Assembly: GCA_016712145.1 (NCBI GenBank)
Contig: JADJRO010000001.1
Coordinates: 2,542,501 to 2,606,500 of the forward strand
Reading direction: 5' to 3'
Source: Saprospiraceae bacterium
GTDB taxonomy: Bacteria; Bacteroidota; Bacteroidia; Chitinophagales; Saprospiraceae
Length of the DNA: 64,000 nt
The position numbers and the translations under genes were made by a program. The notes below the pieces were generated by a model, which did not search any database, had not been told where the DNA came from, and worked only from the letters and a program-made list of their open reading frames with translations. The first letter of the stretch is position 1. Every line of letters starts with the position of its first letter. Shown here in pieces: positions 1 to 7,178 of this stretch.

Positions 1-2504
1 ATATTTAAGGAGACATCAATCGCATTATCGTATACATATTCAAGACGGGTACCAATTCGTTGTTGGTATTGATCAATGCTGTCTTCTAATGTTGCAGGAT
101 TTGTCGATAAATATTGGGTATGATCGTTTCTAATTGTTGAGATTGCTTTTAAAGCGTTGTAATGATCAAAGGGAAATTTTAATTGGTGATTTAACAAAAC
201 GGTATTCGTTTGTTTTTTAATATTAGAGCCAAATCCATTACCGGAAAGATCTGTATTGGTTTTATAATAGAACGCATAGCTTTGATCCATTCGCTTGATT
301 CTATTTTCAAAAAGCACATAGGATTCAATGCCATTGAAATTTGTAGGAATTCTAATTCCACCTTCGAAAGAATGGTTTTCGAATATTTCGGATATTTTGG
401 CTTTTAATAAAATTCCAATTGTGGGGGGTTCATAATTTGCTGAAGATCCGCTAAAGGTATTTAATCCTGAAAAAAGAACTTCATTATTTACCGTAGAACT
501 CAATTCTTCAATGGTAAATCGTTTACGATATGCAATGGCAAGATTTGAATTGAAATCTATTATGTTTGGATATTTATCTGATAAAATAGTTTGAATGGTT
601 CTTTTACCAGGATTTGTTGCCGTAAGTTTTTTTGTATAAAATTCAGATAAAATATTTTTAATTGTTGGTGGATCTCCAAATTTTGACTGGAATGAAATTG
701 GGGAAGCATTGGTTTCAACTAAGGTATCCTTTGATTTATCAAGGCTATTTTTTTTAGATATTAGTTCATTGCTTGAGTAAGGATTCAATTGAATTTCAGC
801 TGTTGGAATTATTTTAAAAGAGTATTGGGAAGGTTTTATAGGGATTATTAAAACTGTTCTTTCTGCATCTAAAGTATATAAGAAGTCTACCGATTCATTG
901 AAGTTGATGTTATAAAGTTTATTTTCTTTAAATAGAAACCAATTGGTTTCAAGTCCATGTTTTGCTTTAATTATTAGGTCTGAATTAAACTCTTGCCAAT
1001 ATTCAATTGAATAGTCTGGCAAATCGAGGAGCTTATTAATTTGTGGTTTATCTGGTCCTTGACTTAAGTCAATTTCAAATAATTTAAAATTATCTAAGGG
1101 CAGGATGCTATCCACTTTTTTTACCATAACATTGGAGTCAGGTCTGTTTGAGCAAAAGTATATTTTATTTGATTTATTCGTTTTCTTCACTGATAGATCA
1201 TCCCAAATGTCATCAGTAATTTTTTTATATTGTCTGGTTTTTAAATTAAAAATAAAAATATCAGAATAACCTGAATTATTAGCAGATAGCAAGAGTTCGT
1301 TCTTATTTAATACAGATGCTGCATAAATGCGTTGGATGTCTTCGGGAAGCTTAAGATCTGTTTTATTTTTTGTTTTGCTATCTACGATTCTTACATACAC
1401 GCGATTTCTTTTTTCAAAAAAGTAGAATTCTCTCTCGCCTTCAATTGATTTAGTGTACAGCGGGTAATTATAATCTGATTGATATAGTTTTGACCGGCTG
1501 CCTTTTTTAAAATGACATTTTTTATCCTTATTGATCAGATCGTATGATAAGAGCCGTGCTTTTCCATTTTGCTGAGTAGCAAGCATAAGTTGATTTTCAG
1601 CATCGAAGAGTGAAATTATTTTTTCTTCAGAATGCAATTTAAAATTTGCAGTTTGTTTTGTTTCATCTGTATTTTTTCCAGCACTGCTATTTTTATAATA
1701 GTTATACCATTCCATTTGGAGATCCGAAAAACTTTGAGAGAAAACGGCTTGAGCGGCTTCACCCAATTCTTTTTGGATTCGGGTCATGTACAACCAGTTT
1801 GAAATAGATTGTTCGCCATAAGTATTTGTAAGAAAGTTCCAAAAGGATTTGCCAGCCAATTCTGGATATTTAGAAGAGAATTTTTTAAAATTTCGTTGTT
1901 TCCATTTTTCAGATAATTCTAATTGATCTTTTGCAGACCATCCTTCAGCAAGATATTCAATCAAACCTTTTTCAAACCACTCCGGTAATTTTAATGAAAT
2001 CACTTTTTGAACGACTTCTTGCAAGGCCGTTCCGGAAAACATGGAATTGAAATAAATTTGCACAATACCACTTCGGAGATCTTTTTTTAGTTGTTGATGA
2101 TTGCCTGTGAAATAAAGCAATATTTTTTGATCTTTTATTTTAGGAGATGAACTCCAATTTTTTTCATTTATTATCCCGGTTAAATCAATATTAGACTGCG
2201 CATGATCAGATGCATCAGCATATAAAACAATTTCAATTTTATCTTTCAAATGGTATTCAAATAATTTCTGTACATAGTTATTTTCTGATTCAGCAATTTC
2301 AATAATAAATTGAGCGGGGTTTCTTGATTTGCCATACCAGTAATACACAAAGTTGTTTGTTTCATAAATCCACCAGTCGTATTGATCTTCATTGTATTGG
2401 ACTTTATTTTTGCCAAATACTTCAGCCGCATTCTGGGATTTCGATACAGTGCTGAACACTATCATTCCCAGAATCGTTAATACTATTTTACAATTGATTT
2501 TCAT
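1..2504 (-). CDS. TolB-like beta-propeller/outer-surface protein, 3' end outside window
   Basis: An open frame runs from ATG at 2502-2504 leftward through position 1 without a stop, giving about 834 residues before the window edge. It begins with a signal peptide (MKINCKIVLTILGMIVFST...). Residues about 40-230 resemble a peptidase-MA-like domain: they include the LPEWFEKGLIEYLAEGW stretch seen at the equivalent place in peptidase families, but no HExxH, so catalysis is doubtful. The middle (about 270-480) has WD40/TolB-like blades such as IYAASVLNKNELLLSANNSGYSDIFIFN. The visible C-terminal part alternates as an outer-membrane barrel would. Large Bacteroidota proteins of this build are usually annotated as TolB-like or PD40 proteins; the function is unknown. 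It is divergent from the MBL hydrolase, with only 24 bp between the two start codons, so each promoter must lie inside the other gene or be shared. Confidence 0.8.
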   Translation of the reverse strand, partial: MKINCKIVLTILGMIVFSTVSKSQNAAEVFGKNKVQYNEDQYDWWIYETNNFVYYWYGKSRNPAQFIIEIAESENNYVQKLFEYHLKDKIEIVLYADASDHAQSNIDLTGIINEKNWSSSPKIKDQKILLYFTGNHQQLKKDLRSGIVQIYFNSMFSGTALQEVVQKVISLKLPEWFEKGLIEYLAEGWSAKDQLELSEKWKQRNFKKFSSKYPELAGKSFWNFLTNTYGEQSISNWLYMTRIQKELGEAAQAVFSQSFSDLQMEWYNYYKNSSAGKNTDETKQTANFKLHSEEKIISLFDAENQLMLATQQNGKARLLSYDLINKDKKCHFKKGSRSKLYQSDYNYPLYTKSIEGEREFYFFEKRNRVYVRIVDSKTKNKTDLKLPEDIQRIYAASVLNKNELLLSANNSGYSDIFIFNLKTRQYKKITDDIWDDLSVKKTNKSNKIYFCSNRPDSNVMVKKVDSILPLDNFKLFEIDLSQGPDKPQINKLLDLPDYSIEYWQEFNSDLIIKAKHGLETNWFLFKENKLYNINFNESVDFLYTLDAERTVLIIPIKPSQYSFKIIPTAEIQLNPYSSNELISKKNSLDKSKDTLVETNASPISFQSKFGDPPTIKNILSEFYTKKLTATNPGKRTIQTILSDKYPNIIDFNSNLAIAYRKRFTIEELSSTVNNEVLFSGLNTFSGSSANYEPPTIGILLKAKISEIFENHSFEGGIRIPTNFNGIESYVLFENRIKRMDQSYAFYYKTNTDLSGNGFGSNIKKQTNTVLLNHQLKFPFDHYNALKAISTIRNDHTQYLSTNPATLEDSIDQYQQRIGTRLEYVYDNAIDVSLN

Positions 2505-2528
2505 TACTGATGCAAAATACTTAGTTCG

Positions 2529-3164
2529 ATGCATATTAAATCTTTCTGCTTTAATCCATTTTCTGAAAACACATATATTTTATATAACGATGCTTTGGAT
2601 GGGATCGTTATTGATCCAGGTTGTTCAAATACATCGGAGCGACTGGAGTTAAAACGATTTATAAGTGATACCAGGATTACTCTGAAGAGACTTTTATTAA
2701 CCCATGCGCACATAGATCATATTTTAGGACTCTCATTTGTTGCTGAGCAATATGGTTTATTGGCCGAATTGCATTCTGGTGAGCTCCCGGTGCTGGAATC
2801 TGCTGAGATTGTGGCAAAAATGTATGGCGTTCCGTATGAAAAAACACAGCATTCATCAGTTTATCTAGTTGATAATCAAATAATTACGCTTGGAGATGCA
2901 AATCTTACCTGTATTTTAACTCCGGGCCACAGTCCAGCGAGTTTGTGTTTTTACAATAAAGAGAGGAACTATGTTATTGGGGGTGATGTTTTATTTGAAG
3001 GGAGTATTGGAAGGACGGATCTCCCTGGAGGCAATTACGATACATTGATTACAAGTATCAAAACGAGATTGTATCCCTTAGGAAATCAGGTCATGGTATA
3101 TCCTGGACACGGGGGAGCAACAACCATCGGTCAGGAGAAGCTGACAAACCCCTTTTTAAATTAA
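2529..3164 (+). CDS. MBL-fold metallo-hydrolase (glyoxalase II-like)
   Basis: A 211-residue metallo-beta-lactamase-fold hydrolase. The metal ligands are all visible: HAHIDH at residues 59-64, H134 in TPGHSPASLC, D153 in GGDVLFEGS, and H194 in YPGHGG. The order and spacing match the glyoxalase II / YcbL group, which typically binds two zinc or iron ions and hydrolyses thioesters such as S-lactoylglutathione. The short length lacks the C-terminal glutathione-binding domain of true glyoxalase II, so a YcbL-like cytoplasmic hydrolase of unknown substrate is more likely. No signal peptide. The gene ends 12 bp before the parS palindrome. Confidence 0.93.
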   Translation: MHIKSFCFNPFSENTYILYNDALDGIVIDPGCSNTSERLELKRFISDTRITLKRLLLTHAHIDHILGLSFVAEQYGLLAELHSGELPVLESAEIVAKMYGVPYEKTQHSSVYLVDNQIITLGDANLTCILTPGHSPASLCFYNKERNYVIGGDVLFEGSIGRTDLPGGNYDTLITSIKTRLYPLGNQVMVYPGHGGATTIGQEKLTNPFLN

Positions 3165-3172
3165 TGTCTGAC

Positions 3173-3196
3173 AAAATGTTCCACGTGGAACATTTT
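3173..3196. other. parS centromere site (ParB/Spo0J binding)
   Basis: The 16-mer TGTTCCACGTGGAACA (3177-3192) is a perfect palindrome identical to the parS core known from Pseudomonas and one or two bases from the Bacillus consensus. Four more bases on each side (AAAA / TTTT) extend the symmetry to 24 bp. It lies in the intergenic gap between convergent genes. parS sites bind ParB, nucleate SMC loading and cluster around oriC, so the window is probably origin-proximal. No parA/parB is in the window. Confidence 0.88.
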
Positions 3197-3203
3197 GGGA
3201 AAT

Positions 3204-3775
3204 TAGTTGATAGTTGTTAGTTGATAGTTGTTGGTTGATAGGTGTTAGTAGGAGCATGTGTCCTCCTTTGCGCCTCCGCGTCTTTGCGAGAAAGAAATTA
3301 GTTGATAGTTGTTGGTTGAAAGTTGTTAGAAGGAACAATGGTGGTCCTTTGGGTCTCAGCGTCTCTGCGAGAAGCAAAATAGTTGATAGTTGTTAGTTGA
3401 TTGGTGTTAGGAGGAATTTGAGTAGTCCTATGTGTCTCCGCCTCTTTGCGAGAAGCAAATTAGTTGATAGTTGTTAGTTGATTGTTGTTAGGAGGAATTT
3501 GAATAGTCCTATTTGTCTCCGCCTCTTTGCGAGAAGCAAATTAGTTGATAGTTGTTAGTTGTTAGGAGGAATTTGAATAGTCCTATGTGTCTCCGCCTCT
3601 TTGCGAGCAATAAATTAGTTGATAGTTGTTGGTTGATAGTTGTTAGAAGGAATTTGTGTGGTGCTCTGTGTCTCTGCGTCTTTGCGTGCAATAAAATAGT
3701 TGATAGTTATTGGTTGAAAGGTGTTAGCAGGAACCTGGGTGGTCCTCTGCGGCTTAGCCTCAATGCGAGAAAATA
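3204..3775. repeat. Seven tandem degenerate units of about 81 bp
   Basis: This 570-bp stretch has no gene. Units start at 3204, 3299, 3380, 3461, 3542, 3616 and 3697, with lengths 95, 81, 81, 81, 74, 81 and about 79 bp. Each unit opens with TAGTTGATAGTTGTT and its variants (a nested 10-11 bp repeat), passes through a GGAGGAA(T)TTG segment, and closes with a GTCTCTGCGTCTTTGCGAG-like segment followed by an A-rich tail. Units 3-5 are almost identical; the outer ones are more diverged. Small open frames on both strands here are by-products of the repeat. It fills the gap between the convergent MBL and phaC genes, right beside parS. Confidence 0.9.
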
Positions 3776-3828
3776 CTTTTTCAGAATTTAAGGCAGAAGG
3801 CGAATTTACCACACAGCAGGGTGCGAAC

Positions 3829-4881
3829 CTAAGATCGTTCGATCACCCATTTTGCAACACTGGGTGCCAGTTCTTTTTGTGACTTTGCTCCAACAAATAC
3901 CCCGATATGCCCACCTGGAAATGCGTAAAGCTGTTTGTCAGTGCTTCCAATATGATCCATTACTGCTTTTGTAGACTCATTTGGGATAATATTATCTTCA
4001 GTCGCATAGATGTTCAAGAAGGGAACGGTCATTTTCTTTAAGTCTACCTTTTTGCCATCCAACTCGAAATTGCCATTAATCAATTTATTATCACGGAAAA
4101 GGTCCTTTATGTATTTCCGATACATTTCACCAGAAAGGTCTGGACAATCATTTTTCCATTTTTCCATGCGGAGGTAATTCATTAATTTATCCTTATCGCC
4201 CATCATGTCCATGACTCCAAAAAATTTAGATAATTCCATGCTGGGTTTTAACATACTGAATGCACTGTTGAGCATTTCGGCACTGATCAAGCCATTTGAA
4301 TCCACCATGGTGTCCACATCCACATATTTGGTCCACTTATACAGCATATTGCAATTCGCATCCCTAAAATCATAAGGAGCGACATAGGTACTCAGTGTTT
4401 GAAGTTTTTCCGGATGAATTGCAGCATAAATCATACTGAACAAACCACCTTGACAAATTCCCATTTTGTGAATTTTAGGCACTTTGTGACGCTTGCGGAT
4501 AAAATCAATTGCATCATTTAAATAACCCAAAATATAATCCTCCATCGTTAAATAGCGGTCAGCACGAGTAGGATATCCCCAATCCATAATATAGATATCC
4601 AATCCTTCTTCCATTAATTTTCTAATCAAGGATCGATCTGGCTGTAAATCCAATACATCCTGACGATTCATGATGGCAAATGAAACGAGTACGGGAATTT
4701 TACATTTAGCAGGAGATTCCCGAATATAATGATAGAGCTTAACCTTATCGCATTCCCATACGAGTTCTTTAGGGGTGGTCCCCACTTCAACGGCATCAAT
4801 ATCTTTTAAGGTATCATAACCTTTTTGAATTTTGCCGCTTACTGAAAGAAGCTCTTCATAAATCGCAGTTGAATTGATCAT
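3829..4881 (-). CDS. phaC: Class III poly(R)-hydroxyalkanoic acid synthase subunit PhaC
   Basis: A 350-residue alpha/beta-hydrolase that polymerises (R)-3-hydroxyacyl-CoA into polyhydroxyalkanoate at the granule surface. The lipase-like box is GICQGG with nucleophile C143; D296 (ATEDNIIPN) and H325 (GGHIGVFVG) complete the triad. All three sit six residues before the equivalent positions of the Allochromatium class III enzyme, and the length (about 355 in the family) also fits class III rather than class I. Class III PhaC needs PhaE, encoded just upstream on the same strand. A terminator hairpin (4906-4937) lies between the two genes, and a TATTTTTG box (4899-4906) precedes this ATG, so phaC probably has its own start of transcription with a very short leader. 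Confidence 0.95.
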   Translation of the reverse strand: MINSTAIYEELLSVSGKIQKGYDTLKDIDAVEVGTTPKELVWECDKVKLYHYIRESPAKCKIPVLVSFAIMNRQDVLDLQPDRSLIRKLMEEGLDIYIMDWGYPTRADRYLTMEDYILGYLNDAIDFIRKRHKVPKIHKMGICQGGLFSMIYAAIHPEKLQTLSTYVAPYDFRDANCNMLYKWTKYVDVDTMVDSNGLISAEMLNSAFSMLKPSMELSKFFGVMDMMGDKDKLMNYLRMEKWKNDCPDLSGEMYRKYIKDLFRDNKLINGNFELDGKKVDLKKMTVPFLNIYATEDNIIPNESTKAVMDHIGSTDKQLYAFPGGHIGVFVGAKSQKELAPSVAKWVIERS

Positions 4882-4898
4882 GTTTTTAAATTAGTGTG

Positions 4899-4906
4899 CA
4901 AAAATA
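4899..4906 (-). promoter_or_regulatory. Candidate -7 box for phaC
   Basis: Read on the minus strand this is TATTTTTG, matching the Bacteroidota -7 consensus TAnnTTTG. It sits 18 bp before the phaC ATG, immediately after the phaE terminator stem. No good TTTG -33 element is visible, because that position falls in the terminator hairpin. Confidence 0.4.
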
Positions 4907-4937
4907 AAAAAGCCCGGATGAATGGCCGGGCTTTTTT
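4906..4937. terminator. Bidirectional hairpin terminator between phaE and phaC
   Basis: A perfect 12-bp stem, AAAAAAGCCCGG (4906-4917) with CCGGGCTTTTTT (4926-4937), around an 8-nt loop. The GC core with A and T tails is a textbook intrinsic terminator working in either direction. It would end phaE transcripts 16 bp after the gene and separate them from phaC. Confidence 0.88.
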
Positions 4938-4956
4938 CAAATTCATTAAGAATCAA

Positions 4957-6395
4957 TTATTTTTTCTTGGAAACAGGTTTTGCTTCTTCTGTTTGTTCAG
5001 CACCCATTGTACGTTCCAAATTTCTATACATTTTTTCAAATCGTAAATGTTTTTATATACTTCATCCATTTCAGTACGGGTTGCTACTGGAAGATTTACA
5101 AAAAACATTTTTTCCATTTGCTTATCGATTTCCATTTTAATTTTTGACTGAAGGCTGCTTACCTCAGTCATCAATTTACTGTATTCGTCACTGTTAAATA
5201 AGCTGCTGAATTTTTCATCGCCTTTCATTAACCAATCCTGGTAAACTTTAACGATGCTGTCAAAACTTTCGCCTTTTTCTATTTTTTGTGCAACACCAAC
5301 TGCAACGTCTTCCATTACTTTCATACCGTGTTGGTACATCATGTATTGCAGTTCATTATTCTTAATGTTGAATTGCATCATTTGGTCATAAATTTCATTC
5401 CAAACCTTCGCATTTTTTACATTGCTGTTTTCCTCAACCAATTTAGATAATGGTGAAACCGCTTCTGACATGGCATTTCTCCAGTTCACATACATATCCA
5501 TCATTTGATTAAATGGATTTGTATTTGCAAATGGATTAGAATTCAAACCAGTTTTAAAACCTTGATAATTTTTTAAACCTGCTTCACTCATTTGTTTCAT
5601 GTAAGAAACGAAATTGTGATTCATTTGGTCAAATGCTTTGCGAGAATCTTCTGGCATAAAGCTGAAAAATTTATCGATAAACTCTTTGTATTTTTCTGGA
5701 CTTAAATTTTGATTAAATACATCCAAATTGAAATTCTTTTCCTGAATGCTTTTAAACATTGGAAGCCACATTTCATAGAATTTATTCAGACTATCAGCCA
5801 TGTGATTCATTCCTTTATAAGAATCAGCTGCAGTGATATTTGAAATTCCTTTCCACCAGTCACCATTGCCACTGTTCATTAAATCCATGTATTGTTTAAC
5901 ATACTGACCCCACTGATGAACCCCATCATTCATTTTACCTTGAAAATTCATGAAGTTGTTATGATTCATCATCTGATTCCATGGATTTGTCTGCATATTG
6001 GATTGAGCTTGAGTCATCCAGTTTTGCCATGAATTCATCCATTCGGTCGGGTTGGCACTGAAACCATTTGACGAAATAGGATTTGTTGAAAACATGTTTT
6101 TAGCCCAGTTTGTTTGGTTATCAAACCATTGTTCGAAATAGTTTTTCGCAAATTCAGTATTTTTATTCATTTCGTTGCTACTATCTGTAATAGTTTCAGT
6201 TGTTTTAGCAATAAAGCTAGCCTGATTTTGTAAATTCGTCTTGAACAAGTTATTACCCTTATCCAGTGTTTCGTTTACAAATGGGATGTCTTTGGTTAAT
6301 TTTTTGGTTGCTTCAACGGCTTGATCTACCAATTTTGTTTGGTTTTCTACCATTAAATCTACCATGTTTTTTGAATTGTTTCCGTTAGTTGCCAT
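4957..6395 (-). CDS. phaE: Poly(R)-hydroxyalkanoic acid synthase subunit PhaE (one-base frameshift near 3' end)
   Basis: About 479 residues after correction. Partner subunit required by class III PhaC. It is rich in Asn, Gln, Met and Trp, with long amphipathic helices and many WxxW-type segments (for example QWFDNQTNWAKNMFS), typical of the PhaE family, and no signal peptide. The uncorrected frame ends at 4953 with an unlikely tail (CIEIWNVQWVLNKQKKQ). Adding one A to the six-A run (T run at 5031-5036) gives ATRTEMDEVYKNIYDLKKMY then RNLERTMGAEQ and a Lys-rich end, which matches the conserved PhaE C-terminal TRxExDExYxxxYxLK pattern, with a stop at 4957. A sequencing error is the simplest explanation. 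It is divergent from phaJ, with 98 bp between starts. Confidence 0.88.
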
Positions 6396-6437
6396 GATAC
6401 GTTAATTTTATTTTTTAGAATTCTTATTATTGCACTG

Positions 6438-6471
6438 CAAATTTACTACAACAGCGAGGTGCGACTGTAAA
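6438..6471 (-). promoter_or_regulatory. Candidate phaE promoter
   Basis: On the minus strand TAAATTTG (6438-6445) is an exact match to the Bacteroidota -7 box TAnnTTTG; the best -33 candidate is TTTA at 6468-6471, with a longish 22-bp spacer. A start near 6431 would give a leader of about 36 nt before the ATG at 6395. Confidence 0.45.
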
Positions 6472-6493
6472 GAATATATTAATAAACGTTAAA

Positions 6494-6904
6494 ATGCTAC
6501 AAATAGGAGATCAATTCAGCCATATTTTCCGATATACTCAGGAAGATGTTAATTTATATGCAAAAGTTTCAGGAGATGTAAATCCTTTGCATATTGATCC
6601 GGAAGCAGGAAAAGCCAGCATTTTTGGAAGAAACATTATCCACGGTTTTTTAGGTGGATCTGTTTTTACAAAAATATTTGGCGCACTTTGGAAAGCTGAC
6701 GGACATGTTTATTTGAAACAAAGCATGCAGTGGTTAAAACCCATGTTTGTTGAGACAGATTATGAAGCCATTATTAAAGTAAAGGAAGTATTCCCAGAAA
6801 AAAACCGCGTCTTATACGATTGCGCAATTTTTGATAAAGCCACAGGGGAGCAGTGTTTTACCGGTGAGGCCCTTTTGATGAATAAGAAACAGTATGTGTG
6901 GTAG
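6494..6904 (+). CDS. phaJ: (R)-specific enoyl-CoA hydratase, MaoC/PhaJ family
   Basis: A 136-residue single-hotdog hydratase. The active-site pair is D28 and H33 in SGDVNPLH, followed by FGRNIIHGFLGGS, the signature of (R)-specific hydratases; the Aeromonas PhaJ pair is D31/H36. It hydrates trans-2-enoyl-CoA from beta-oxidation to (R)-3-hydroxyacyl-CoA, the substrate of PhaC. Its position, divergent from phaE, supports this role over other MaoC functions. Cytoplasmic. Confidence 0.92.
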   Translation: MLQIGDQFSHIFRYTQEDVNLYAKVSGDVNPLHIDPEAGKASIFGRNIIHGFLGGSVFTKIFGALWKADGHVYLKQSMQWLKPMFVETDYEAIIKVKEVFPEKNRVLYDCAIFDKATGEQCFTGEALLMNKKQYVW

Positions 6905-7105
6905 GAGGAGGGTGTAGTCTGTAGAGAGTCTTTAGGGTAATTCTAATTCTACAATTCTACAATTCTACAATTCTACAATGCTGCAATAATGGAATAATGA
7001 ACCAATGCAAAATTTATGTATTTGCCTTATCAGCTTATCAGCATAATAGCTTAACAGCTTAACAGCTTTTCCCTACAGCCTACAAACCTTCAGCTAATTT
7101 AAATA
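6905..7105. repeat. Intergenic composite of short-period tandem repeats
   Basis: The gap between convergent phaJ and the protease gene holds, in order: a segment containing CTGTAGAGAGTCTTTAGGG (6919-6937), about five copies of a 9-10 bp ACAATTCT/CTACAATT unit (6940-6980), a TGCAATAATGG-like stretch, and several copies of CAGCTTAT/AACAGCTT (7025-7070). No gene is visible. The same families of words recur at 54769-55001 and 63510-63872. Confidence 0.8.
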
Positions 7106-7111
7106 TAAAAA

Positions 7112-7142
7112 AAAATCTGTTCGTTTGGGACGAACAGATTTT
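7112..7142. terminator. Hairpin terminator after the T9SS protease
   Basis: A 13-bp stem, AAAATCTGTTCGT (7112-7124) with ACGAACAGATTTT (7130-7142), around a 5-nt loop, flanked by A-rich and T-rich ends. It lies 37 bp beyond the stop of the minus-strand protease gene and could serve phaJ from the other side. Confidence 0.85.
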
Positions 7143-7178
7143 CAGAAATGAGATAAAAAAATCCCTGTTTAAATCTGA

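Noticed and set aside
3156..3377. 73-codon open frame and other small frames in the parS/repeat region
   Set aside because: Their content comes from the parS palindrome and the 81-bp repeat; codon use and length do not support a gene.
3204..3775. CRISPR-like array
   Set aside because: Units are 81 bp and contiguous, without conserved repeat/unique spacer alternation, and no cas genes are present.
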